DNA from: Brevundimonas sp. SORGH_AS_0993
GTDB lineage: Bacteria; Pseudomonadota; Alphaproteobacteria; Caulobacterales; Caulobacteraceae
Direction of reading: 5' to 3'
Length of the DNA: 64,000 nucleotides
NCBI RefSeq assembly: GCF_030818545.1
Contig: NZ_JAUTAH010000001.1
Coordinates: 873,001 to 937,000 of the forward strand
Shown here: piece by piece, positions 1 to 7,967 of the stretch
How the letters are laid out: each line of letters begins with the position of its first letter
Numbering within the stretch: the stretch's first letter is position 1
Made by a program: the position numbers and the translations under genes
The notes under the pieces: model-generated
Databases searched by the model: none
Told to the model about the DNA's origin: nothing
What the model saw: the letters and a program-made list of their open reading frames with translations, nothing else

Positions 1-678
1 CAGGTAGACGCCGACCGTCGACTGGGTCAGGCCGGTGAAGGCGCCGTCCGACATCCCGCGCAACAGGATCTTGTTTCGACCCGATCCCAGGTTCGTCATC
101 GTCATGCCCGCGACCAGGCCGCTCAGGTCGCCGGTGTTGTCGCCACCGGCCTCGACGATGCGCGCGCCGGAAACGGCGGTCAGAGCCCCCGGCGCGTCCT
201 GGGGCGACTGCGGCTGACGCTGGGCGGTGACGATCACGTCGCTGACCATCGGCGTGTCGCTCGGCGGGGGGGCCGTCGCAGGCCGAGGCGAGGCCGCGGG
301 TCGAGGGAGTTCGGCGGGGCGCGGCGGGGCGGCTCGCCGGATGATCACCGCCCCGTCCGGTCGCAGGATGTAGCTGCAGCCGCTGCCCGCCAGCAGCCGG
401 GACAGCGCGGCGTCCAAGCTCATCACCCCGGACACCCCCGCCGCCTGTCCCCGACAGGCGCTCAGATCGCCGCCCAGGGACAGCCGCGCCTGCACCGCCA
501 GATCCAGCAGGGCGTCGCGCACGGGCTGTCGCGGCACGTCCAGTCGAACGACCGGCGCGCGCATGGCGAATCCCGCCGCCTGCGCCGTCAAGGGCGAGGC
601 CGCGCCGGCCAGGGCGGCGATCAGAGCAAGGGACTTGGGACCCGCAAGACCGCCTTTAAGGCGGTCAGCGTTCGCCAC
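1..678 (-). CDS. TonB-dependent receptor with STN signalling domain (FecA-like), 5' part only
   Basis: Outer-membrane receptor for a ferric siderophore or similar ligand that signals through the adjacent FecR and sigma factor. Reading down from a GTG at 678 gives a signal peptide (KSLALIAALAGAASPLTAQA), then a secretin/TonB short N-terminal (STN) domain (VRLDVPRQPVRDALLDLA through SYILRPDGAVIIRR). A Pro/Ala-rich linker follows, then the beginning of the TonB plug (VIVTAQR, later NKILLRGMSDG, GVYL). The STN domain is the hallmark of transducing receptors. The GTG overlaps the fecR stop by 14 nt, so the genes are probably translationally coupled. I preferred it to the ATG at 564, which would remove the signal peptide. 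The gene runs off the window start, so the barrel is unseen and the ligand cannot be inferred. Confidence 0.85.
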   Translation of the reverse strand, partial: MANADRLKGGLAGPKSLALIAALAGAASPLTAQAAGFAMRAPVVRLDVPRQPVRDALLDLAVQARLSLGGDLSACRGQAAGVSGVMSLDAALSRLLAGSGCSYILRPDGAVIIRRAAPPRPAELPRPAASPRPATAPPPSDTPMVSDVIVTAQRQPQSPQDAPGALTAVSGARIVEAGGDNTGDLSGLVAGMTMTNLGSGRNKILLRGMSDGAFTGLTQSTVGVYL

Positions 679-1612
679 GCGCGGTCAGGCGCACTTCGGA
701 GGCCGTTCGCTGGACAGCGATCGGCGCGAACGCCTGAAGTTGGTTCAACATCGTCGTTTCGTCTCCCAGACGCAGAGCGCCTGTGAAGTGCAACTCTTGC
801 GCCGAAGCCGAAACCTTAACCGACTTGCCCAGATAGCGCGAGAGGTCGGCCCCGACCTGCGACAGCGGAGAATCGCGGTACAGCAGCACCCCGTCCTGCC
901 AGGCCGAAATCTGGCGCGGATCGACCCGCGACAGGGAAACCGCGCCGCGCGCATCCCGTTCGATCTGCTGGCCAACCGTCAGCCGCACCGGCGTCGCCCG
1001 CCCGGCAGGACGAACGGCGACGACGCCGCGCGACACGCCGACCGAGAACCGATGGTCGTGGTTGATCACATTGAACGCCGTGCCCAGCACCTGCAGGCTG
1101 CTGTCTCCGGCCGCGACGGTGAAGGGCCGCGCCGCGTCGTGGGCCACGTCGAAGGCCGCCTCCCCGTCATTCAGCGACACCCGGCGCGCGCCCGACGTCA
1201 GCTTGACCGTCAGATCCGACCGCCGGTTCAACCGGATCACGGAACCGTCGGCCAGTTCGATGCGGCGCGGTTCGGTCGTGGTGGTGAAATGCTGATCCCG
1301 AGCCTGATACATCGGCCAGCCGACCATCCCGATCACGGCGGCGGCGGCGACCGTGGCCATTGCGGCCCAGAGGCGACGACGGCCCAGGCCATTGTCGTTG
1401 GCGGGGCGCACTATCCGCACCGACTGCGGCGCGGCCTCGTCCAGATCGACCCACAGCCGCTCCAGCCGATCATAGGCTCGGGCATGGTCGGGAGAGGCCG
1501 CGATCCAGGCTGAAAAGGCGTCCCAGTCGGCGGCGCAGGCGTCGGCGTCCTGTAGGCGGACGAACCACCCCAGCGCCTCTTCCTCGATGCCTTGCTGCGG
1601 GATCATGTGCAC
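665..1612 (-). CDS. FecR-family anti-sigma/sigma regulator
   Basis: 315-aa single-pass inner-membrane protein that relays the receptor's signal to the ECF sigma factor encoded just upstream. The N-terminal cytoplasmic domain (about residues 8-50, EEALGWFVRLQDADACAADW) matches the DUF4880 sigma-binding region of FecR proteins. One transmembrane segment follows near residues 80-100 (LWAAMATVAAAAVIGMVGW). The periplasmic FecR domain comes next (TEPRRIELADGSVIRLN onward), with a C-terminal domain that in this family contacts the receptor STN domain (DSPLSQVGADLSRYLG). Gene order sigma-fecR-receptor, all on the minus strand, is canonical for cell-surface signalling. Family assignment is firm; the inducing ligand is unknown. 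Confidence 0.9.
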   Translation of the reverse strand: MHMIPQQGIEEEALGWFVRLQDADACAADWDAFSAWIAASPDHARAYDRLERLWVDLDEAAPQSVRIVRPANDNGLGRRRLWAAMATVAAAAVIGMVGWPMYQARDQHFTTTTEPRRIELADGSVIRLNRRSDLTVKLTSGARRVSLNDGEAAFDVAHDAARPFTVAAGDSSLQVLGTAFNVINHDHRFSVGVSRGVVAVRPAGRATPVRLTVGQQIERDARGAVSLSRVDPRQISAWQDGVLLYRDSPLSQVGADLSRYLGKSVKVSASAQELHFTGALRLGDETTMLNQLQAFAPIAVQRTASEVRLTARGER

Positions 1613-1688
1613 GGTCGTTCGCCGAGAGCGAAATAGGACGCCCGATTATAGGACGTCGCCGACGGCCCGTCGCCTCCAACAGTAAAGC

Positions 1689-2195
1689 TCATTGTCCCGC
1701 CGCCTTGGCCAGGCGCCGAAGCGCTTCCATCATGTGCTTCTCCACCGAACTCTTGGAAACCCCCAGTGCAGCGGCGGTTTCCGCATAGCTCAGCCCCTCG
1801 AACTTGTGCATCCGAAAGATGCGCCGGGTCTTCTCGGGCAGACGGTCGACTTCCGCCGTCAGTCGCGCCAGCCTTTGCCGGGCCGCCACCACCGCCTCGG
1901 CCGAAGGGGCGTCGTCCGCCTCTCCATCCGTTCCGTCGCCAGCGGCCACCCGACGCCAGGCCCCGTCCCGCGCCGCCGCGCGTCGGCCGGAGCGCCAGCG
2001 GTCCATCATCAGGTTGGACGCCAGGCGATAGAGGAAGGCGCGCGGATCGCGCACATCCACCTCCGGCCCAATGCCTGTCGCCTTGAGATAGAGGTCCTGC
2101 AGCACGTCCTCCACGTCCTGCCCGCTGCGGCCCAGGCGCGCGGCGACGAACCTTTGCAGGTCCTCCCGGTGCGCGAAATAGGCTTCGACCAGCAT
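1689..2195 (-). CDS. ECF RNA polymerase sigma factor, FecI type
   Basis: 168-aa extracytoplasmic-function sigma factor. Region 2 is at the N-terminus (YFAHREDLQRFVAARLGR, DVEDVLQDLYLKA, DPRAFLYRLASNLMMDRWRS). Region 4 ends the protein with a helix-turn-helix (LSYAETAAALGVSKSSVEKH). Length and domain content are typical of the iron-transport FecI group. It is the first gene of the sigma-fecR-receptor unit, with 76 bp to fecR, and should direct transcription of the receptor when FecR is activated. FecI systems are normally Fur-controlled; I did not see a convincing Fur box upstream. Confidence 0.9.
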   Translation of the reverse strand: MLVEAYFAHREDLQRFVAARLGRSGQDVEDVLQDLYLKATGIGPEVDVRDPRAFLYRLASNLMMDRWRSGRRAAARDGAWRRVAAGDGTDGEADDAPSAEAVVAARQRLARLTAEVDRLPEKTRRIFRMHKFEGLSYAETAAALGVSKSSVEKHMMEALRRLAKAAGQ

Positions 2196-2408
2196 GGACG
2201 CCGTGAACTTCTCGACAAGGACGGCGCCGACAGCGCGGGACAGCGGCCGAACCGCCTGACGACCTCATGCCTATAGCCAATCGATGAGGCAAGCCCGCCT
2301 CGGCGCCGTCTATCCAGTGAAGACGCCCGACGCGCGTCCCCGCCCTTCGAGAGAAGACCATGCCCATCGGCGCTTCGAAGCCCTGTACGCCCGTCGAGGA
2401 TGCGCCCC

Positions 2409-3341
2409 ATGTATGACGACTGGCGCGTCGGCTTCGTTCGCCGTCGGATCTCGCACGTTCTGGAACGGGCCCCGGATCAGTCGGCCCTCGACGCCGACGC
2501 GGTGATCTGGCTTCCGCCGCGCAAGGCTTTCCAGTTCATCGCCGATCCCTTCGGCGTCGAGCGCGACGGCCTGACCACGGTATTTTTCGAACATTTCGAC
2601 TACCGCGTCCGTCGCGGCGAGATACACTACGCCCAGTATGACGGCGACCGGCTGGTCTGCGAGGGCGAGGCGTTGATCGAACCCTTCCACCTGTCCTATC
2701 CCAGTCTGATCGAGGACGGAGGCCAGCTCTATATGCTGCCGGAAGGCTACAAGAGCGGCGCCCTGACCCTCTATCGGTGCGAACGCTTCCCCGACCGCTG
2801 GACGCCGGTTCATCGGCTGATGGACGTACCCGCCATCGACGCGACCGTGATCAAGCACGACGGCCTGTGGTGGATGTTCTACGCCCTGCCCGGCCCCGAG
2901 GACCGCGCCATGCGGGAAATGCACGTCGCCTGGGCCCCGCGTCTGGAAGGCCCGTGGACGCCGCACGCCGCCAATCCTGTGCGGACCGGCTTTCTGTCCT
3001 CCCGGCCCGGGGGTTCGGCCTTCGTGCGTGACGGCGCCCTGCATCTCCCGGTTCAGGAATGCCAGCCGACCTATGGCGCGGCCCTGCGCCTGCTCCGCAT
3101 CGACGAACTGACACCCGATCGCTTTTCGGCCTCAGAGGTCCGCCGTCTGACGCCCGGCGGCCTGCTGGAAGGTTTCGCGGACGGTCTGCACACCCTCTCA
3201 GGCGACGACCGGCTGACCTTCATCGACGTCAAGGGCCTGCGCCGCTCTCCCGTCGAGGGCGGGCTGAAGACGCTCTACAAGATGCGACGCCTGTTGGGCC
3301 TCAACGACCCGCGCACTTCGATCACCCGCCGGGCCGCCTGA
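2409..3341 (+). CDS. Beta-propeller protein resembling the N-terminal domain of GINT1-type glycosyl/formyl transferases
   Basis: 310-aa protein with the look of a five-bladed beta-propeller related to glycosyl hydrolase 43/32-like folds. The segments FIADPFGVERDGLTTVFFE, LSYPSLIEDGGQLYMLPE and DATVIKHDGLWWMFYA are the repeating Asp-rich blades seen in the domain named after plant glucosamine inositolphosphorylceramide transferase 1. In bacteria that domain sits in polysaccharide and glycoconjugate loci. I chose the ATG at 2409 because GAGGA at 2396-2400 is a well-spaced ribosome site for it; the in-frame ATG at 2400 overlaps that site. It is followed after 1 nt by a glycosyltransferase and then a methyltransferase, so a role in surface glycan or glycolipid synthesis is inferred. 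No enzyme activity can be assigned. Confidence 0.65.
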   Translation: MYDDWRVGFVRRRISHVLERAPDQSALDADAVIWLPPRKAFQFIADPFGVERDGLTTVFFEHFDYRVRRGEIHYAQYDGDRLVCEGEALIEPFHLSYPSLIEDGGQLYMLPEGYKSGALTLYRCERFPDRWTPVHRLMDVPAIDATVIKHDGLWWMFYALPGPEDRAMREMHVAWAPRLEGPWTPHAANPVRTGFLSSRPGGSAFVRDGALHLPVQECQPTYGAALRLLRIDELTPDRFSASEVRRLTPGGLLEGFADGLHTLSGDDRLTFIDVKGLRRSPVEGGLKTLYKMRRLLGLNDPRTSITRRAA

Positions 3342-3342
3342 T

Positions 3343-4440
3343 TTGCGCATCGCGGTCGTCATCCCGCGCGGGGGAAGTCTCGACTGCGACCGCCTGAATT
3401 CGATGGAGAACGTCGCCCTGACCCTGAGCCGGCATAGCCGGTTCCGCGACGAGACCCGCTTCATCTGCGAGGCCGGGGCCGCAAACCCGGCCGCACCGGA
3501 CCTGACGATCACGGTTCCGGCGGGTCTGGGCAAGGCGGACCATTCCCGCGCCGTGCTCCAGACCTTGCAGGATTTCGACCCCGATCTGGTCGAGTATCAC
3601 CAGACCCTGGGCTGTGCGGCCGACTTCGCCAGGCGGCTGCCGGGCGCGCGTCATGTGCTTTACCGCCACACCCGAATCCGACCGCCCCGCCATCTGATCG
3701 ACCGGATGCGCTATCGGGGCCGCCTGCGGGGCTTCGACCGGCTGATCTTCGTCAGCCAGGCCGCCCGCACCGAGTTCCTGACCGACTATCCCGGCTTCGA
3801 CGACCGCGCCTCCGTCGTCTGCAACCCTATTGATCTGGCGTGCTGGCGCGGCGATCCGGCCGAACGGGAAAAGCTGATCCTATTTTCCGGACGGGCCATG
3901 GCGGAAAAGGGTCTGGACGCCTTCTGCGCCGCCCTGGCCGTGGTCCTGGATCGGCATCGGGACTGGCGCGGCGCGCTGATGCTGGGCGACTGGGACCAGC
4001 ACGGGGCCTGGGCCGCCCAGCATGTCGAGACCCTCTCCCGCTTCGGCGACCGGATCGAGGTCCGCAGGTCAGCGCCTCTCGACGTCGTGCGCGACGTTAC
4101 GCGCCGCGCGGCCATCGCCGTCGTGCCGTCCCGCGTGGCCGAGGCCATGGGCCTGACGGCGCTGGAGGCCCACGCCGCCGGCGCCGCCCTGATCTCTTCG
4201 GGCCGTGGCGGCCTGCGCGAGGCCAGCGGCCTTCACGCCCTCTATGTCGATCCACCAGAGGCCGACGCCCTGGCCCAGGCCATGCTGCGCCTGGTCGCCG
4301 ACCACCCGGGCCGCATCGCCATGGCCCAGGACGCCCAGGCCTTCGTCGGCCGCACCCATGCGCCCCAGACGCGCGCTGACGAACTGGACCGTCTGAGAAC
4401 CGAAATGATGGCCCAGCGCGTCGCGCGGTTCAGCGCGTGA
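3343..4440 (+). CDS. Glycosyltransferase, GT4-like
   Basis: 365-aa GT-B fold glycosyltransferase that probably moves a sugar from a nucleotide donor to a lipid or glycan acceptor at the cytoplasmic membrane face. The N-terminal half carries an acceptor-side Rossmann domain (MRIAVVIPRGG). The C-terminal half has the donor-side signatures LILFSGRAMAEKGLDAF and the E-x7-E type motif EAMGLTALEAHAAGAALISS. The apparent start is TTG at 3343, one base after the upstream stop, implying tight coupling. The next gene overlaps its stop by 4 nt (GTGA). Donor and acceptor are unknown. Confidence 0.85.
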   Translation: MRIAVVIPRGGSLDCDRLNSMENVALTLSRHSRFRDETRFICEAGAANPAAPDLTITVPAGLGKADHSRAVLQTLQDFDPDLVEYHQTLGCAADFARRLPGARHVLYRHTRIRPPRHLIDRMRYRGRLRGFDRLIFVSQAARTEFLTDYPGFDDRASVVCNPIDLACWRGDPAEREKLILFSGRAMAEKGLDAFCAALAVVLDRHRDWRGALMLGDWDQHGAWAAQHVETLSRFGDRIEVRRSAPLDVVRDVTRRAAIAVVPSRVAEAMGLTALEAHAAGAALISSGRGGLREASGLHALYVDPPEADALAQAMLRLVADHPGRIAMAQDAQAFVGRTHAPQTRADELDRLRTEMMAQRVARFSA

Positions 4441-5024
4441 CCGCCCTCTCCCGCCTGTTCCGCCGGCTTCGCGGCCGTGGCCGTGGCCGTATCGACGGCA
4501 TCCGCGCCCTGCCCGACCGGCGGCTGCTGATCGAAACCTATATCCCCGCCCTGGCTCAGGCTCAGGCGCAGACCCAGACCCAGGCCGGGGGCCGCATCCT
4601 GTGGGTCGGCTGTCGCGCCTATACGCGCGACGACTATCCCGCCCTGGCCCGCCACGGCGCCGAGGTCTGGACCACCGACATCGACCCCAAGGCCGCCCGT
4701 TGGGGCCAGCCGGGCCGCCACCGCACCGGCGACATCTGCGCCATCGACCAGGTCTTCGCCGACCAGACCTTCGACGTCGTGGTCTGCAACGGCGTTCTGG
4801 GCTTTGGCGCGGATTCGCCGGAAATGCAGGATCAGGCCATGGCGGCCATGGCCCGCATCCTGCGTCCCGGCGGCCTGCTGCTGCTGGGCTGGAACACGGA
4901 CAAGATCGACGATCCCCTGACGGTTCCGTCCGCCGCCTACGCCCCCACGCCTTTCGCCGGCCAGCCGCCGCGCGTGCGGTTCGACGCCGTCACCCACGTT
5001 TACGACGCCCTGCGCCGTCTCTGA
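4437..5024 (+). CDS. Class I SAM-dependent methyltransferase
   Basis: 195-aa methyltransferase-11-like protein. Seen in the sequence are a degenerate SAM motif I (ILWVGCRAYT, in place of the usual GxGxG), an acidic motif II (WTTDIDPKA), and the post-motif strands TFDVVVCNGVLGF and ILRPGGLLLLGWN. A short AQ/TQ run (AQAQAQTQTQAGG) precedes motif I. The GTG start at 4437 lies in the GTGA overlap with the glycosyltransferase. It probably methylates the product of the two genes upstream, but the substrate is unknown. The weak motif I leaves some doubt that it is a fully active enzyme. Confidence 0.75.
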   Translation: MTALSRLFRRLRGRGRGRIDGIRALPDRRLLIETYIPALAQAQAQTQTQAGGRILWVGCRAYTRDDYPALARHGAEVWTTDIDPKAARWGQPGRHRTGDICAIDQVFADQTFDVVVCNGVLGFGADSPEMQDQAMAAMARILRPGGLLLLGWNTDKIDDPLTVPSAAYAPTPFAGQPPRVRFDAVTHVYDALRRL

Positions 5025-5136
5025 AGGGTTCGCCGCTCCGTTTTCGACCTGATGAATCGGCCGAAAGCCTGTAAAGGCGGCTCCCACGCACGGTCGCGCC
5101 CGCGCGCCGGGGCTCTCCACCCGTCGAGACTTCATC

Positions 5137-6447
5137 ATGACCACCTCACAGCCGACCACCATCGGCATCGACTTCGGCACGACCAACACCGTCGTCGCCG
5201 TCACCGACGCCGAAGGGCGGACGCAGTTGACGACCTTCGGCGCGGCGGGCGCCACCTTCCGCTCGGCCCTGGCGTTCCAGTTCCACCCCAGCCGCGACGG
5301 CCAGCCGCCCGAGCGCCTGGTCGAGGCCGGTCCCTGGGCCATCGAGGCCTATGTCGAGGACCCGCTGGAGACCCGCTTCATCCAGTCGTTCAAGACCTTC
5401 GCCGCCAGCGCCGCCTTCACCGAAACCCGCATCGACGACCGCCGCTATCGGTTCGAGGACCTCTTGTCGGCCTTCCTTCTGCGCCTGCGCCACCACGCCG
5501 GCGGCGACCTGTCCGACCTGCCGCCGCGCGTGGTCGTGGGCCGTCCCGTCACCTTCGCCGGAAACAACCCGGACGAGGCCCTGGCCCTGGCCCGCTATCA
5601 GACCGCTTTCGGGCGCCTGGGCTTCACCGACATCCGTTACGCGCACGAGCCGGTCGGCGCCGCCTTCTATTTCGCCCGCCAGTTGAAGGAAGACGCCACC
5701 GTCCTGGTCGCCGACTTCGGGGGCGGCACCAGCGACTTCTCCATCATCCGCTTCGAACAAGCGGACGGGGTCCTGCGCTCCACCCCGCTGGCTCGGTCGG
5801 GCGTGGGCGTGGCCGGCGACGCCTTCGACTATCGCATCATCGACAATCTGGTCTCGCCGGCCCTAGGCAAGGGCGGCCTCTACCGCGCCCTGGACAAGCA
5901 GTTGCCGATCCCCCAGCGCTACTATTCCGCCTTCGCTCGCTGGGACCAGTTGGCCCTGCTGCGCGCCTCGCGCGACATGCGCGACATCCGCGCCCTGGCC
6001 CGCACCGCCCTGGAGCCCGAGAAGATCGAGCGGCTGATCGAAATCCTGGACGACAACCACGGCCACGCCCTCTACCGCGCCGTGTCGGCCCTGAAGACCG
6101 CCCTGTCTTCTCGGGAGACGGCGACCTTCGACTTCGCCGCCGGCGACGTGCGGATCGTGCGCGAGGTGGCCCGCGCCGAGTTCGAAGGCTGGATCGCGCC
6201 CGAACTGGCCGCCATCGCCGAGGCCGTGGATCGGGCCATGGATCAGGCCGGCCTGCCGCCCGAAGGCGTCGACCGCGTCTTCCTGACCGGCGGCACCTCC
6301 TTCGTCCCCGCCGTGCGCGCCCTGTTCCACAAGCGGTTCGGAGCCGCGAAGATCGAGACCGGCGGGGAGTTCGAATCCATCGCCGCCGGCCTGGCCCTGA
6401 TCGGCCTTGAACCCCGGCTGGACCTGTGGAGCGAAAAGGCCGCCTGA
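5137..6447 (+). CDS. Hsp70-family ATPase, YegD-like
   Basis: 436-aa actin/Hsp70-fold ATPase. The phosphate-binding motifs are clear: IGIDFGTTNTVVAV near the N-terminus, VLVADFGGGTSDFSI about residue 190, and the adenosine motif VFLTGGTSFVPAV near residue 385. At 436 aa it contains the nucleotide-binding domain but lacks the usual DnaK substrate-binding domain and lid, as in E. coli YegD-type proteins. It stands alone, with no co-chaperone genes beside it. The client and function are not known for this subfamily. Confidence 0.85.
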   Translation: MTTSQPTTIGIDFGTTNTVVAVTDAEGRTQLTTFGAAGATFRSALAFQFHPSRDGQPPERLVEAGPWAIEAYVEDPLETRFIQSFKTFAASAAFTETRIDDRRYRFEDLLSAFLLRLRHHAGGDLSDLPPRVVVGRPVTFAGNNPDEALALARYQTAFGRLGFTDIRYAHEPVGAAFYFARQLKEDATVLVADFGGGTSDFSIIRFEQADGVLRSTPLARSGVGVAGDAFDYRIIDNLVSPALGKGGLYRALDKQLPIPQRYYSAFARWDQLALLRASRDMRDIRALARTALEPEKIERLIEILDDNHGHALYRAVSALKTALSSRETATFDFAAGDVRIVREVARAEFEGWIAPELAAIAEAVDRAMDQAGLPPEGVDRVFLTGGTSFVPAVRALFHKRFGAAKIETGGEFESIAAGLALIGLEPRLDLWSEKAA

Positions 6448-6523
6448 GGCGCCTCTTGCGCTTGTCCGTTCCGCCCCCGGCGCCTAAGTCCGTGCGATCT
6501 GAGACCTGACCGTCGGCGCCGAA

Positions 6524-6550
6524 TTCGGACTGTTCGGACTCTTTGGACTC
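6524..6550 (+). repeat. Three tandem 9-bp repeats upstream of gor
   Basis: TTCGGACTG, TTCGGACTC and TTTGGACTC lie head to tail and end 27 bp before the gor ATG. Their position in the leader/promoter area could matter for regulator binding, but no function can be assigned from sequence alone. Confidence 0.6.
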
Positions 6551-6577
6551 TGTTTTTCGCGCACGCCGGAGACCCAG

Positions 6578-7960
6578 ATGGCGGACTACGACTACGACCT
6601 CTTCGTCATCGGCGCCGGGTCCGGCGGGGTGCGCGCGGCGCGCCTGACCGCGCTGGACGGCAAGAAGGTCGCCATCGCCGAGGAATTCCGCGTCGGCGGC
6701 ACCTGCGTCATTCGCGGCTGCGTGCCCAAGAAGTTCATGGTCATGGCCTCCGAGGTCAGCCACGCGCTGGAGATCGCCGAGGGCTACGGCTGGTCGTTCG
6801 ACAAGGCCGAGTTCGACTGGCCCCGGTTCCTGGAAGCCAAGGATGTCGAGATCGCCCGCCTGTCCGGCCTCTACGCCGCCAACCTGGGCAAGGCGGGGGT
6901 CGAACTGGTTCACGGCCGGGCGGTGCTGAAGGACGCCCATACGGTCGAGATTGTCGGCAAGGACCGCACCGTCACCGCCGAAAAGATCCTGATCGCCACC
7001 GGCGGCCGCCCCTGGAAGCCGGAAGAACTGCCGGGCATCGAACACGCCATCACTTCGGAAGAAGCCTTCCACCTGCCGCAACTGCCCAAGCGCATCCTGA
7101 TCGCGGGCGGCGGCTATATCGCGGTGGAGTTCGCGGGCATCTTCGCCGGCCTGGGCGTCGAGACGACCCTGATCTATCGCGGGCCGAACATCCTGCGCGG
7201 CTTCGACGACGACGTGCGCGCGCATCTGGCCGGAGAGATCGAGAAGCGCGGCGTCAAGGTCGTGCTGGGTTGCCAGCACGAGAAGATCGAAAAGACCGAA
7301 ACCGGCCTGGTCAACCATCTGGAAAACGGCATGAAGCTGGAGACGGACGCGGTCATGTTCGCCACCGGCCGCATCCCCTACGTCAAAGACCTGGGCCTGG
7401 AGACCGCCGGGGTCGAACTCAATGCGGCCGGCGCGATCAAGGTCGACGCCTATTCCAGGACCACGGCCGACAACATCTGGGCCATCGGCGACGTCACCGA
7501 CCGGATGAACCTGACGCCGGTGGCGATCCGCGAGGCGGTCGCCTTCCACCAGACCGTCTATCGCGACAATCCCCAGCATTTCGACTACGAGGCCGTCGCC
7601 ACTGCGGTCTTCAGCCAGCCGCCGGTCGGCGTGGTGGGGCTGACCGAGGCCGAGGCGCGCCGGTCCTGTTCCAAGGGGGTGGACGTCTATCTCACCCGCT
7701 TCCGACCTATGAAATACGCCTTCACCGGCTCGGACGAGCGGGTCCTGATGAAGCTGGTGGTCGACGCCGAAACCCAGCGCGTGGTCGGCGTTCATATCGT
7801 CGGGCCAGACAGCCCGGAGATGATCCAGCTGGCCGCCATCGCCGTGAAGGCCGGCCTGACCAAGCCTCAGTGGGACGCCACCTGCGCCGTCCACCCGACC
7901 ATGGCCGAGGAACTGGTCACGCTGAAGGAAAAGCAGAACGCCGCCAATCTGGCCGCCTGA
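6578..7960 (+). CDS. gor: Glutathione-disulfide reductase
   Basis: 460-aa flavoenzyme that reduces oxidised glutathione with NADPH in the cytoplasm. FAD-binding GxGxxG is at the N-terminus (VIGAGSGGVRAARLTA). The redox-active cysteine pair lies in GGTCVIRGCVPKK, which is specific to the glutathione reductase branch. The NADPH-binding motif is ILIAGGGYIAVEFAGIFAGL, and a second FAD segment is IWAIGDVTDRMNLTPVA. The C-terminal active-site His-Glu motif HPTMAEEL is intact. Length is normal for the family. The downstream esterase is convergent, with 7 bp between stop codons. Confidence 0.95.
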   Translation: MADYDYDLFVIGAGSGGVRAARLTALDGKKVAIAEEFRVGGTCVIRGCVPKKFMVMASEVSHALEIAEGYGWSFDKAEFDWPRFLEAKDVEIARLSGLYAANLGKAGVELVHGRAVLKDAHTVEIVGKDRTVTAEKILIATGGRPWKPEELPGIEHAITSEEAFHLPQLPKRILIAGGGYIAVEFAGIFAGLGVETTLIYRGPNILRGFDDDVRAHLAGEIEKRGVKVVLGCQHEKIEKTETGLVNHLENGMKLETDAVMFATGRIPYVKDLGLETAGVELNAAGAIKVDAYSRTTADNIWAIGDVTDRMNLTPVAIREAVAFHQTVYRDNPQHFDYEAVATAVFSQPPVGVVGLTEAEARRSCSKGVDVYLTRFRPMKYAFTGSDERVLMKLVVDAETQRVVGVHIVGPDSPEMIQLAAIAVKAGLTKPQWDATCAVHPTMAEELVTLKEKQNAANLAA

Positions 7961-7967
7961 AGCGACC

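Noticed and set aside
5837..7894. 685-aa minus-strand open frame
   Set aside because: Opposite the Hsp70-like and gor genes, which have full motif sets.
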